A DNA stretch of 64,000 nucleotides, from positions 310,001-374,000 of the forward strand of contig CAWAMM010000001.1 in the NCBI GenBank assembly GCA_963783145.1, read 5' to 3'. Each line of letters starts with the position of its first letter. The stretch's first letter is position 1. The DNA is from DATGKG01 sp963783145 (GTDB lineage: Bacteria > Desulfobacterota > Binatia > Binatales > Binataceae). This document shows, in pieces, positions 44,395 through 53,511 of the stretch. Both the position numbers and the translations under genes were made by a program. The notes below the pieces were generated by a model. The model worked only from the letters and a program-made list of their open reading frames with translations, was not told where the DNA came from and made no database searches.

Positions 44395-46182
44395 GTGACT
44401 AATAACAACCCACATGGAATCGTGGGGATAAATGCATACCACGCCGATGCGAGCGCGGCATTCGTCGATGACGGCCGTTTGGTTGCCGCCGCGGAAGAGG
44501 AACGGTTCAGCCGCATCAAACATAGCGCCGGGTTCCCCAAGGAGGCGCTGCGCTACGTGGTTAAGGCCGCGGGGGCGCAGTCTCGCGAAGTCAACACTCT
44601 CGCGGTGGCGCGCGACCCATGGGCGCGCTGCTTCCAAAAGGCATGGCACGGGCTGCGCATGCCGGCCAATGCGGCAAACCGACTCCGGGTGCGGGGCAGT
44701 TTCGCGGCTATCGCGGATACCGTGGCGGAAACGCTGGAGGGTAAACCTCACCCGATCGATGTGTATCGCGTCGAGCATCACAAGGCGCATCTGGCGAGCA
44801 CATTTTACGTATCGCCTTTCGATGAGGCGGCGCTGTTCTCGGTCGACGGTCTCGGCGACTTCGCGAGCACGATGTGGGGCGTCGGCCGTGGCAATCGAAT
44901 CGAACCCCGTGGCGCCATTGGCTTTCCGCATTCGTTGGGACTCGCGTACACGGCCCTGACCCAGTACCTCGGCTTCCCCAAATATGGCGACGAGTACAAG
45001 GTGATGGGCCTCGCCTCCTACGGCGAGCCGGAATATCTCGACCTGATGCGCGAGATGATCCGCACGCCCACTCGCGGTGGAATCGATTTCCGACTTTCGC
45101 GCGCGTACTTCACCCATCATCGAAGCGGCGTGCGGACGGCGTGGGAATCAGGTGAACCGACGGTCGGCCGTTTGTTTTCCGATCAGATGGTTCGGAGACT
45201 GGGTGCATCGCGCGCGCCGGATGATCCGATCGAAGCTCGCCATCACAATGTCGCCGCGTCGATGCAGGCTCGCCTCGACGAAGTCGTCCTCGATTGTTTG
45301 CGTAGGCTGCGGCGAATCACCGGACTCCGCAAACTGTGTCTCGCCGGGGGAGTGGCATTCAACTGTGTGACTAACGGAAAGATAGTCGCGCAGACTGGGT
45401 TTGACGAAGTATATATTCAGTCCGCCGCGGGCGACGCCGGATTGGCTATTGGTGCGGCCCTCTACGTTTGGCATCAGATACTCGACCATCCGCGCGCATT
45501 TGTCATGGAGCATTCCTACTGGGGCCCGGAATTCAGCGAAAATGAAATTCGCTCGGCCATCGACGAGCGCACCACCGAACTCGACCGAACCGGTTGTCAC
45601 GTCTGCGACGTCTCGAATGAATCCGCGCTGTGTCGTCTGACTGCTTCAGAAATTGCCAGGGGAAGCGTGGTCGGCTGGTTCCAGGGCCGGATGGAATGGG
45701 GGCCGCGGGCGCTGGGTAACCGTAGCATCCTGTGCGATCCGCGCCGCGCCGAAATCCGCGACGTGCTCAACCTTAAGATTAAACGGCGCGAACCGTTTCG
45801 GCCCTTTGCCCCCTCGATTCTAGAGGAGGCCGCCGGCGAGTACTTCACGCAGTCGCAGCCTTCGCCCTTTATGTTGATGGCCTACGATGTCCGGCCTGGC
45901 CAACGCTGTCAGATTCCCGCGACCACTCATGTCGACGGCAGCGGAAGATTACAGACCGTCAATGCAGATCAGAATCCGCGTTTCTATAACCTCATTCGGG
46001 AGTTCGCCCGCCAGACCGGCGTGCCAGTGCTGCTCAATACGTCGTTCAATGAGAACGAGCCGATCGTGTGTCGTCCGCAAGAAGCCCTCGATTGTTTTTT
46101 AAGGACCAGAATGGATGTGCTGGTGCTCGGCAACTTTATCATTCGCCGCGATAGCAACCTGAGAGCTCTTCCCAATTCCTGA
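44395..46182 (+). CDS. Carbamoyltransferase (NodU/CmcH/TobZ family)
   Basis: 595 residues from a GTG start. The N-terminal Kae1-like half has HADASAAFVDDGRLVAAAEEERFSRIKH and VEHHKAHLASTFYVSPFDEAALFSVDGLGD, the metal/nucleotide site with its HHxxH-type His residues. The C-terminal YrdC-like domain has WFQGRMEWGPRALGNRSIL and NLKIKRREPFRPFAPS. Enzymes of this family place a carbamoyl group on a sugar hydroxyl from carbamoyl phosphate and ATP. Here it would decorate the polysaccharide. Confidence 0.93.
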   Translation: MTNNNPHGIVGINAYHADASAAFVDDGRLVAAAEEERFSRIKHSAGFPKEALRYVVKAAGAQSREVNTLAVARDPWARCFQKAWHGLRMPANAANRLRVRGSFAAIADTVAETLEGKPHPIDVYRVEHHKAHLASTFYVSPFDEAALFSVDGLGDFASTMWGVGRGNRIEPRGAIGFPHSLGLAYTALTQYLGFPKYGDEYKVMGLASYGEPEYLDLMREMIRTPTRGGIDFRLSRAYFTHHRSGVRTAWESGEPTVGRLFSDQMVRRLGASRAPDDPIEARHHNVAASMQARLDEVVLDCLRRLRRITGLRKLCLAGGVAFNCVTNGKIVAQTGFDEVYIQSAAGDAGLAIGAALYVWHQILDHPRAFVMEHSYWGPEFSENEIRSAIDERTTELDRTGCHVCDVSNESALCRLTASEIARGSVVGWFQGRMEWGPRALGNRSILCDPRRAEIRDVLNLKIKRREPFRPFAPSILEEAAGEYFTQSQPSPFMLMAYDVRPGQRCQIPATTHVDGSGRLQTVNADQNPRFYNLIREFARQTGVPVLLNTSFNENEPIVCRPQEALDCFLRTRMDVLVLGNFIIRRDSNLRALPNS

Positions 46183-46241
46183 TTTCCCCGCCTTTCCATT
46201 TCACCGCTTACGCTGCGGATCGCCATACGCGAGGACATTCG

Positions 46242-47312
46242 ATGGCCACAATGTTGGTAACCGGCTCGTCGGGTCTAATCGGCTCGGAGGTCGTACGGTA
46301 TTTTTCCGCGCTGGGATGGGTCGTGCACGGCGCCGACAACAATATGCGCGCGGACCTCTTCGGGCCGGAGGGTGACACTACCTGGAATCTTCGAGAGCTT
46401 CTCGCGAGCTGCCCAAAATTCGTTCATCACCACATCGACATTCGCAATCGCGCGACATGCGCGGACTTGATCACGACGCTAAAGCCCGAAGTCCTGGTGC
46501 ATACGGCTGCGCAACCCAGTCACGATCTCGCGGCCCTCCGCCCGTTCGATGATTTCGACATCAACGCGGGCGGTACCCTTAACCTCCTGGAGTCATACCG
46601 GCGTGCGCGTTGCCCCGGCACGTTCGTGCACATGAGTACCAACAAAGTCTACGGCGATGCGCCCAACAGCATCGCGCTGCGTGAACTCAACCAGCGTTGG
46701 GACTATGCGGATGAGCGCTTCGCCAACGGCATTCCTGAAACGATGCCGATCGACCAGAGCGTGCATTCGCTGTTCGGGGCATCGAAAATCGCGGCCGACA
46801 TCTACGTCCAGGAGTTCGGACGTTATTACGACATGTGCACGATGTGTTTGCGCGGCGGATGCCTCACTGGCCCCAGTCATTCGGGGGTCGAGCAACATGG
46901 ATTCCTCAGCTACCTCGCGCGCTGCATCCTGGAACGGAAGACCTACAGAATCTTCGGCTACAAGGGAAAACAGGTCCGCGACAACATTCATGCCTTCGAT
47001 GTGGCGCGAGCGATGCACGCCTTCATCGAGCATCCGCGTCCGGGCGCGGTCTACAACATCGGTGGCGGCCGCGCCAATAGCTGTTCGATCCTGGAAGCAA
47101 TCGAGATGATCGAACAGATAAGCGGGATCAAATCACAATGCGATTATATCGATGCGAGCAGGGTTGGCGATCATGTTTGTTACATTTCCGATCTTACCCG
47201 GATCACCAATGAGTTAGTCGGCTGGAACCTCTCAATATCGCTCGCGGAAATAATCGAACAACTCGTGAGTAGTTGGCGGGAGCGACTGAATTGCCGGTCG
47301 ACCAGTCACTGA
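46242..47312 (+). CDS. NAD-dependent sugar-nucleotide epimerase/dehydratase
   Basis: 356 residues. An extended short-chain dehydrogenase with N-terminal TGSSGLIGSEVVRYF, a Thr/Ser-rich MSTNKVYGD strand and RGGCLTGPSHSG. The catalytic region reads SLFGASKIAAD, so the usual Tyr of YxxxK is Phe here; I recall the same in a subgroup from polysaccharide loci related to CDP-paratose 2-epimerase. It would make or invert an activated sugar for the repeat unit. It is the only sugar-nucleotide enzyme in the locus. Confidence 0.88.
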   Translation: MATMLVTGSSGLIGSEVVRYFSALGWVVHGADNNMRADLFGPEGDTTWNLRELLASCPKFVHHHIDIRNRATCADLITTLKPEVLVHTAAQPSHDLAALRPFDDFDINAGGTLNLLESYRRARCPGTFVHMSTNKVYGDAPNSIALRELNQRWDYADERFANGIPETMPIDQSVHSLFGASKIAADIYVQEFGRYYDMCTMCLRGGCLTGPSHSGVEQHGFLSYLARCILERKTYRIFGYKGKQVRDNIHAFDVARAMHAFIEHPRPGAVYNIGGGRANSCSILEAIEMIEQISGIKSQCDYIDASRVGDHVCYISDLTRITNELVGWNLSISLAEIIEQLVSSWRERLNCRSTSH

Positions 47313-47322
47313 AGAGGGGAAC

Positions 47323-48600
47323 ATGTCGAAAATTCTTTTTCTCAATCGACTCTTTGGCCCCGACACTGAGGCTACCGGGTCGCTGTTGACCGAGTTGGCG
47401 GAAGACCTAGCGGTCTGGCACGAGGTCACGGTGATTTGCGGACCCGACGATAACTCGCGGCTGGGAATATGGCCGCTGATTCACCGAGAGAGCTATGGCG
47501 CGGTCAGACTCGTGCGGACCTTTGGCCTGACGAAATCGCACAATCGCCGGGGATTTCGTCATTTGAATCGCCTCATCTATTTTGCCCTGGCCTGGATCGC
47601 CGCGCTCCGCGAACGTCCGGACGTGTTGGTCGCGGAGACCGACCCGCCGATGCTGGGCATGTTGGGCGCGGCATGCAAATTTATCCGAAACTGCCGCTTC
47701 GTCTATTACTGTCAGGACGTATATCCCGAGGTGGCGCAGGCCACCGGCGGCTTAAAGAATCCCGCGCTGCTTTGGCTGCTTCAGCTCGCCAACCAGTTCG
47801 CCTTTCGCCGCGCTGATGCGATCGTCGGGCTCTCGGAGGATATGGCCAGGCTGCTGCGGCGCAAGGCTGTTCCAGCTGACAAAATTATCGTCATTCCGAA
47901 CTGGATCGATTGCGACCTGGTGAAGCCGCAGGCGCCGGGGCAGGCGTGGCTGAAAAAGTATTGCGGCAACTTTGTCGTGATGTACGCAGGTAACCTCGGA
48001 TGGACCCAGAATTTGGAGTCGGTTCTCGAGGCCGCGGATCTCCTGCAGGATAATCCTCAGATCAAATTCGTGTTCGTCGGTGATGGCGCCCGAAAAAAGC
48101 AGCTTCAGCAGGAGGCGGCGCGGAGACGACTTACTAACCTCGATTTCGTCGATCGAGTGAACCCCACCGCCATGAGCGAGGTGCTTGCGGCCGCCGACCT
48201 GCATTTGATCCCGCTCGGCGCCGGGGTCGCGGGAACCATGGTGCCGAGCAAGCTGTACGGGATTCTCGCGGCCGGGAAGCCATTCGTCGCGATGATGGAG
48301 AACGAAGCCGAGGTGGCGCGCGTGGCGCGTGAGTTCGAGGTTGGATTTGTAGTGCCGCCAAGGGACGTCAATGCACTAACCAAGACGATTTTGCAGTGCC
48401 TGCGGAGTCCTGAGCTGCTAACGGCGATGGGTCGTCGCGCGCGAGTGCTCGCCGAGCAGAAGTACAGTCGCCGATTGGTGACACGCGATTTCGCGCACTT
48501 CCTCGAAACCACACTGAAGCTTCCTGCAGCGCCGCGCCTCGATGACGAAAACGATGCTATTCCGGAGATCGAGAGAATCGCTTCGCTGCGGGCCGATTGA
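47323..48600 (+). CDS. Glycosyltransferase family 4 (WbuB-like)
   Basis: 425 residues. A GT-B enzyme: LFLNRLFGPDTEATGSLLTELAEDL at the N-terminus, VYYCQDVYPEVAQATG, NLGWTQNLESVLEAADLL and PSKLYGILAAGKPFVAMMENEAEVA, the pattern of WbuB-type fucosamine/hexosamine transferases. A Shine-Dalgarno (AGAGGGGAAC) precedes the ATG. It is the last gene of the locus, followed at once by a strong hairpin. Confidence 0.9.
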   Translation: MSKILFLNRLFGPDTEATGSLLTELAEDLAVWHEVTVICGPDDNSRLGIWPLIHRESYGAVRLVRTFGLTKSHNRRGFRHLNRLIYFALAWIAALRERPDVLVAETDPPMLGMLGAACKFIRNCRFVYYCQDVYPEVAQATGGLKNPALLWLLQLANQFAFRRADAIVGLSEDMARLLRRKAVPADKIIVIPNWIDCDLVKPQAPGQAWLKKYCGNFVVMYAGNLGWTQNLESVLEAADLLQDNPQIKFVFVGDGARKKQLQQEAARRRLTNLDFVDRVNPTAMSEVLAAADLHLIPLGAGVAGTMVPSKLYGILAAGKPFVAMMENEAEVARVAREFEVGFVVPPRDVNALTKTILQCLRSPELLTAMGRRARVLAEQKYSRRLVTRDFAHFLETTLKLPAAPRLDDENDAIPEIERIASLRAD

Positions 48601-48625
48601 GCGAAAGGTACGTGTCTCTAATCGT

Positions 48626-48653
48626 GAGAGGGCCGGTTTTATCCGGCCCTCTC
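48626..48653 (+). terminator. Rho-independent-like terminator of the polysaccharide locus
   Basis: A perfect 11-base-pair stem, GAGAGGGCCGG with CCGGCCCTCTC, and a TTTTAT loop, 25 bases after the last glycosyltransferase stop. The following CGTTTGT is only mildly T-rich. It marks the end of the long rightward transcription unit. Confidence 0.8.
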
Positions 48654-48782
48654 CGTTTGTGGGCGGCGATCGAGTTGCCGTTTGTTACCGCATCGTGAAT
48701 CTATCGCGGTGCAATCTCGCAAAATGGGGTCGCATCCTCTATCTTTGAATGTCGAATGACGAACGAGTTACGAGGGAGCTAG

Positions 48783-49349
48783 ATGGGGCCTACAGGCAAA
48801 GCGATTTTTCTCACCAAGGGCGTCGGCAAGCATCGCGAGAAGCTGACCTCCTTCGAATTGGCGCTGCGCGATGCGCGCATCGCGGAATTCAACCTGGTGC
48901 GCGTCAGTTCGATCTTTCCGCCGAACTGCCGCGTGGTATCGATTCAAGATGGCCTCAAGACGCTCAGTCCGGGACAGATCGTTTTTGCCGTGATGTACGA
49001 CAATGCCACCAACGAACCCCATCGGCTGGTGGCCACTTCGGTTGGTCTGGCAATTCCGGCCGACAAGAATTCCTACGGCTACCTGTCGGAGCACAAAAGC
49101 TTCGGTCAGACCGATCAGAAAGCCGGCGACTATGCCGAGGATCTAGCCGCGACAATGCTGGCAACCTCGCTCGGGGTCGATTTCGATCCCAACGTCAGCT
49201 ATGACGAGCGCAAGGACATCTGGAAGCTGTCGGACAAGATCGTCCAGACCCGCAACATCACGCAGTCGGCGATCGGCGACCGCGACGGCCTCTGGACGAC
49301 CGTCGTGGCAGCCGCGGTTTTCTGCGATTTGCCCGCAAACGGCAAATAG
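48783..49349 (+). CDS. Pyruvoyl-dependent arginine decarboxylase
   Basis: 188 residues. The self-cleavage site is VRVSSIFPP (between Ser42 and Ser43), which would give a short beta chain and an alpha chain with an N-terminal pyruvoyl group. Other family pieces are GVGKHREKLTSFELALRDARIAEFNLV, VATSVGLAIP and YGYLSEHKSFGQT. It converts arginine to agmatine for polyamine synthesis or acid resistance and works as a trimer of alpha-beta units. Close relatives are known from archaea, chlamydiae and some bacteria. AGGGAG lies 5 bases before the ATG. No other polyamine gene is nearby. Confidence 0.92.
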   Translation: MGPTGKAIFLTKGVGKHREKLTSFELALRDARIAEFNLVRVSSIFPPNCRVVSIQDGLKTLSPGQIVFAVMYDNATNEPHRLVATSVGLAIPADKNSYGYLSEHKSFGQTDQKAGDYAEDLAATMLATSLGVDFDPNVSYDERKDIWKLSDKIVQTRNITQSAIGDRDGLWTTVVAAAVFCDLPANGK

Positions 49350-49370
49350 CCGATTTAAAAGGGATTCTCG

Positions 49371-49742
49371 CTATTTCTTCTTGCCGTCGGCCTCCTCGAA
49401 GACCTCGCGCGCGATGCGCAGGCCGTTCACGCCGACCGGCCAGCCACCGTAGTGCGCGAGATGAATCATAATCTCATTGATCTTTTCGCGGCTGATGCCG
49501 GCATTGAGCGCGCCACGTAGATGGGTCTTGAGCTCGCGCTCCCGCGCGAGCACGGTCAGCGCCGCGACGGTTATCATCGATCGCTCGCGCAATTCGAGAC
49601 CTGGTCGATTCCAGATATCGCCGAATAGATTCTCGACCGTGATGTTGAGGAAGTCCTCCTGCATCATGCCCGGCTGCGGCTCGGCGCCGAACAATTCCTT
49701 CATTTTGGCGGCGCCCTTTTGATAACGCTCTGATTTGGCCAT
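49371..49742 (-). CDS. Carboxymuconolactone decarboxylase family protein
   Basis: 123 residues from the ATG at 49742, which has AAGGAG 6 bases upstream. All-helical CMD fold with FLNITVENLFGDIWNRPGLELRERSMITVAALTVL, then GALNAGISREKINEIMIHLAHYGGWP. The CxxC of AhpD-type peroxidases is missing, so it belongs with the decarboxylase-like branch acting on small lactones or unknown substrates. It converges on the arginine decarboxylase gene. Confidence 0.88.
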   Translation of the reverse strand: MAKSERYQKGAAKMKELFGAEPQPGMMQEDFLNITVENLFGDIWNRPGLELRERSMITVAALTVLARERELKTHLRGALNAGISREKINEIMIHLAHYGGWPVGVNGLRIAREVFEEADGKKK

Positions 49743-49897
49743 CGGATTCTCCTTGCTCTTGCGATAATGATGCGGTCGCTCATTGTGCCATAGCGCCACT
49801 CATCTGCAATTGGAAAGTAACGAGGAAAATAGCTTTCCGGTTCGATCGCAATTGCGATAATAGAGGTCTGAATCTCCGTAATTTCCCGAGGTGGAAA

Positions 49898-50776
49898 ATG
49901 ATCGAAAAGATTCCGTTCGGAAAAACCGGCCATCAGAGCTCGCGGGTTATCTTTGGCGCGGCCGCGCTAGGCGGGATGAAGCAAGATAAGGCCGATCCGA
50001 TCCTCGAGGTTCTGCTGGAGTTCGGCATCAATCACATCGATACCGCGGCTGCTTATGGCGACTCCGAGTTGCGCATCGGTCCGTGGATGCGTGAGCATCG
50101 CAAGAATTTCTTCCTCGCCACCAAGACCGGAGATCGCACCTTCGAGGGCGCCCGCGACAGCCTGCATCGCTCACTCGAGCGATTGCGCGTCGATCGGCTC
50201 GACCTGATTCAGCTGCACAATCTCGTCGATGAGACCGAATGGCAGACCGCGCTCGGCCCGCATGGCGCGCTCGAAGCGCTGATCGAGGCGCGCGCGAAGG
50301 GGCTGGTGCGATTCATCGGGGTCACCGGTCACGGCACGCAGGTGGCCGCGATGCATCGCCGCAGCCTTGAACGGTTCGCCTTCGACTCAGTCCTCTTTCC
50401 CTACAACTTCACGATGCTGGGAATTCCGCAATATAGCGCCGATGTCGAAGCGCTGATCAAAATATGCAACGAGCGCGGCGTCGCGACCCAGACCATCAAG
50501 TCGGTTGCGCGCCGGCGGTGGCAGAATAATGACGAGCGCAAATTTAGCTGGTACCAGCCTCTACGCGACCGCGACGCGATCCGGCGTGCCGCGCATTTCG
50601 TCCTGAGCCGTCCCGGGTTGTTCCTCAATACTTCGAGCGATGCGACCATCTTGCGGACCATCCTCGAAGCCGCGAGTGAAACCGCGACGTCGCCTGCACG
50701 CGCGGAAATGGAAGCTGATGTCGCCCACTATGCGATGGAACCGCTGTTCATCCCGGGGGTCTCCGATACGATCTAG
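49898..50776 (+). CDS. Aldo/keto reductase
   Basis: 292 residues of a TIM-barrel reductase. The tetrad is visible: Asp48 and Tyr53 in NHIDTAAAYGDSE, Lys76 in FLATKTGDR, and His near 107 in LIQLHNL. Family turn FIGVTGHGTQV and a nucleotide-binding C-terminus follow. It reduces carbonyls with NADPH; the substrate is not evident. GAGGTGG precedes the ATG by 4 bases. Confidence 0.9.
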   Translation: MIEKIPFGKTGHQSSRVIFGAAALGGMKQDKADPILEVLLEFGINHIDTAAAYGDSELRIGPWMREHRKNFFLATKTGDRTFEGARDSLHRSLERLRVDRLDLIQLHNLVDETEWQTALGPHGALEALIEARAKGLVRFIGVTGHGTQVAAMHRRSLERFAFDSVLFPYNFTMLGIPQYSADVEALIKICNERGVATQTIKSVARRRWQNNDERKFSWYQPLRDRDAIRRAAHFVLSRPGLFLNTSSDATILRTILEAASETATSPARAEMEADVAHYAMEPLFIPGVSDTI

Positions 50777-50827
50777 CTCCGTTTTCAGGATGGCGGACGC
50801 GCCGCAGTCTGTATAAGAATCGACCTT

Positions 50828-51646
50828 ATGACATCCAAGCTTGCGCTCCTCTGCGGACTCATCATTTCTATACTCACCGTCCAGCCTCGCTATGCATCGG
50901 CGCAGGATAATGCGGCCGGTGCACTGAAGAACGCGGCGGATGCGACGAGCCGGAGCGCCGAGGATCGAGCGCGCGACAAATATCGCCATCCCGTCGACAC
51001 ACTGACCTTCTTCGGGATCAAGCCTGACATGTCCGTGGTGGAGATCTGGCCGGGCGGCGGATGGTACACGGACATCCTGGCGCCGTATCTTCACGACGAT
51101 GGCAAACTGTACGCGGCAATCTCGAAGGGGGAGAACGCGGCTGAGTATAAGAAGAAGCTGGCCGATGACCCCGCGCGCTTCGGCAAGGTTATCGTCACTC
51201 AGCTCGATCCGCCCGATCAAATGCAGATCGCACCGGCCGGTTCCGCCGATATGGTTGTGACATTTCGCAACGTCCACAACTGGATGCGCGGTGGAAACGC
51301 CGAAGCGGTTTTCAAGGCGATGTACACGGCGCTCAAGCCGGGCGGCATCCTCGGCGTCGAGGAGCATCGCGGCGACCCCTCCAAACCGCAGGATCCAAAG
51401 GCGGCTTCCGGCTACGTACGAGAAGACTATGTGATCAAGCTGGCCGAGGAGGCCGGATTCATCCTCGCGGGGAAGTCAGACGTCAACGCCAATCCCAAGG
51501 ATACCAAGGATTATGCGAAGGGCGTGTGGACCTTGCCGCCGACCTTGCGCCTCGGCGACACCGATAAGGCCAAGTACCTCGCGATTGGCGAGAGCGATCG
51601 GATGACGCTGAAGTTCCTTAAGCCCATCAAGACCGCCGGTCGTTAA
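50828..51646 (+). CDS. Exported methyltransferase-like protein (COG4798)
   Basis: 272 residues. A signal peptide (KLALLCGLIISILTVQ...ASAQ) is followed by a methyltransferase-fold domain whose motif I reads VVEIWPGGGWYTDIL, then ADMVVTFRNVHNWM and LKPGGILGVEEHRGDP. The group is annotated as predicted methyltransferase, but export to the periplasm, where SAM is absent, makes another ligand or activity likely. TATAAG lies 10 bases before the ATG and no Shine-Dalgarno is seen, suggesting a very short leader. Confidence 0.85.
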   Translation: MTSKLALLCGLIISILTVQPRYASAQDNAAGALKNAADATSRSAEDRARDKYRHPVDTLTFFGIKPDMSVVEIWPGGGWYTDILAPYLHDDGKLYAAISKGENAAEYKKKLADDPARFGKVIVTQLDPPDQMQIAPAGSADMVVTFRNVHNWMRGGNAEAVFKAMYTALKPGGILGVEEHRGDPSKPQDPKAASGYVREDYVIKLAEEAGFILAGKSDVNANPKDTKDYAKGVWTLPPTLRLGDTDKAKYLAIGESDRMTLKFLKPIKTAGR

Positions 51647-51674
51647 ACCTCGAGATCTAGAGGAAGTGAATCTT

Positions 51675-52154
51675 ATGCAGGACCTGTTGCCGCTCGCGGA
51701 AAAAATCGGCGCGATACTGAAACAGCGAAAAGAGACCATCGCGATCGCGGAGTCATCGTCCGGCGGATTGATCGCCGCATCGCTGCTGAGCGTTCCCGGT
51801 GCCTCGGCCTACTTCCTCGGCGGGGTAGTCGTGTATACGCGCAAATCGATGCAGGAGCTGTTGGGCTTCACCGAGGAGACCTTCAAGGGGATGCGCGGGA
51901 TCACTGAGCAAACCGCGCTAGTCCTCGCGCGAGGTGCGCGTGACCGGCTGTCGTCAATCTGGGGGCTCGCGGAGATCGGCGCGGCGGGCCCGACCGGAAG
52001 CCGCTATGGCGACGCGGCGGGCACCACCTGCATTGCGGTAGTGGGGCCTCGCGAACGCGCGGCCGTGATTCGGACCGGCAACAGCGATCGGGTCGCGAAC
52101 ATGCGCGCCTTCGCCGCCGCGGTACTGCATCTTTTGGAAGAATGCCTCAGTTAG
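51675..52154 (+). CDS. pncC: CinA C-terminal-type nicotinamide-nucleotide amidohydrolase
   Basis: 159 residues from the ATG at 51675 (AGGAAG upstream; a GTG three codons earlier is possible). It is the stand-alone CinA C-terminal domain with IAIAESSSGGLIAASLLSVPGASAYFLGGVVVYT and GLAEIGAAGPTGSRYGDAAGTT. PncC deamidates NMN to NaMN in pyridine-nucleotide recycling. No CinA N-terminal domain is attached. Its stop overlaps the end of the convergent phosphatase gene by 8 bases. Confidence 0.88.
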   Translation: MQDLLPLAEKIGAILKQRKETIAIAESSSGGLIAASLLSVPGASAYFLGGVVVYTRKSMQELLGFTEETFKGMRGITEQTALVLARGARDRLSSIWGLAEIGAAGPTGSRYGDAAGTTCIAVVGPRERAAVIRTGNSDRVANMRAFAAAVLHLLEECLS

Positions 52155-52512
52155 AAGGTCGATGGTTGGGATGAATGTGCGGGCTGGCGATCCCGAGCGC
52201 GGCCCGCAGCTTCGGCTTGAGTAGCTGCACCAGCGACGGTTCCCAACAGATGTAGTTGTCCGGAATGTCGAGCACGACAACCTTATCGGCATGCGCGTCG
52301 CCGAACCGCTCGAGAATGACCCGCCGATGCGCGTCCTCCATAACGCAGATCACATCGGCCTCTTCGATCAATTCCTGATTGACCGGATTTTTGGACCATG
52401 GCTCGGTACCGGCCGAGGTCACCCACATCGGCGCGCACATTTCGGCGATCAACATCGCGGCGGTCGGGCTCCGATCTTTGTTGCCGGTGCAAACCATCAG
52501 GACCTTTTTCAT
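52147..52512 (-). CDS. Low-molecular-weight phosphotyrosine phosphatase family protein
   Basis: 121 residues from the ATG at 52512. The P-loop at the N-terminus is VCTGNKDRSPTAA (Cys8, Arg14), the C-x5-R-S of LMW phosphatases, followed by TSAGTEPW and EEADVICVMEDAHRR. The C-terminal acid loop appears as LDIPDNY. The pattern with NYICWEPSLVQLLKP is that of a small stand-alone branch of unknown target. Arsenate reductase is a weaker alternative. Confidence 0.85.
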   Translation of the reverse strand: MKKVLMVCTGNKDRSPTAAMLIAEMCAPMWVTSAGTEPWSKNPVNQELIEEADVICVMEDAHRRVILERFGDAHADKVVVLDIPDNYICWEPSLVQLLKPKLRAALGIASPHIHPNHRPSN

Positions 52513-52620
52513 ATCGATTGAGCATCTTAGCAGAAGCCGCCGGGGATGGGGCAAAGCGCGAGGCTTTAACGATCGCGCCCGAGTGGACTATTTAGAATAA
52601 GTCGCCAGGAGGGTCCGCCT

Positions 52621-53511
52621 ATGCCATTTGCGCAATCATCTGGAGTAAAACTCTACTTCGAGGAGACCGGCAACGGCCATCCGATCATTTTTGTGCATGA
52701 GTTCGCCGCCGACCATCGCGAATGGGAGACCCAGGTCAGATGGTTTTCGCGCAACTATCGATGCATCACCTTCAACGCGCGCGGATACCCGCCCTCCGAT
52801 GTTCCCGAGGAGGACGCCTCGTACGGACAGACTCAGGCCACCGACGACATCGCCGCGGTCCTGAAACATCTCGGCATCGCGAAAGCGCACGTGGTGGGGC
52901 TGAGCCAGGGTGCGTTTGCCACGCTGCATTTTGGGTTGCGCTATCCTCAGATGGCGACGGCCCTGGTCGCCGCGGGCGGCGGTTCGGGCGCGCCGAAAGG
53001 TGAGCGCGAAATTTTCCGCAGGCAATGCGAGGCCAGCGCTGAGCGCTTTCTCAAGGACGGTTCGGCTGCGCTCGCGCAGGCGATGGGGGTTGGGGCGTCT
53101 CGGGTGCAACTCCAGAATAAAGACCCGCGCGGATGGCAGGAGTTCGTACAACATTTGAGCGAGCATTCGGCCAAGGGGTCCGCGCTCACGCTGCGCAACT
53201 ACCAGGCGCTGCGACCCTCGCTCTACGATTTGGAGGCGGATCTGGCCAAAATGACGGTTCCGCTTCTGCTGGTCTGCGGCGACGAGGACGATGGGTGCCT
53301 CGACGCGAACATTTTCCTTAAACGAACGGTTCCCAGCGCGGGCTTGTGGATGGTCCCGCGCACCGGACATGCGGTGAACCTCGAAGAGCCGGATGCCTTC
53401 AACCGCAATGTGCAGGAATTCTTCGGCATCGTCGAGCGCGGCAAATGGGCGCCGCGCGATCCGCGCACGCTCGCAACCGGCAACCTGATCGGATCGCGGA
53501 CGCGCGCTTAG
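52621..53511 (+). CDS. Alpha/beta hydrolase
   Basis: 296 residues. Nucleophile elbow GLSQG (Ser95), oxyanion region FVHEFAADHREW, acid in VCGDEDDG and His in PRTGHAVNLEEP. A typical soluble esterase/hydrolase or haloperoxidase-like fold. AGGAGGG lies 8 bases before the ATG. Its stop overlaps that of the convergent TauD-type gene (TTAG). Substrate unknown, but it borders a catabolic cluster. Confidence 0.88.
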   Translation: MPFAQSSGVKLYFEETGNGHPIIFVHEFAADHREWETQVRWFSRNYRCITFNARGYPPSDVPEEDASYGQTQATDDIAAVLKHLGIAKAHVVGLSQGAFATLHFGLRYPQMATALVAAGGGSGAPKGEREIFRRQCEASAERFLKDGSAALAQAMGVGASRVQLQNKDPRGWQEFVQHLSEHSAKGSALTLRNYQALRPSLYDLEADLAKMTVPLLLVCGDEDDGCLDANIFLKRTVPSAGLWMVPRTGHAVNLEEPDAFNRNVQEFFGIVERGKWAPRDPRTLATGNLIGSRTRA

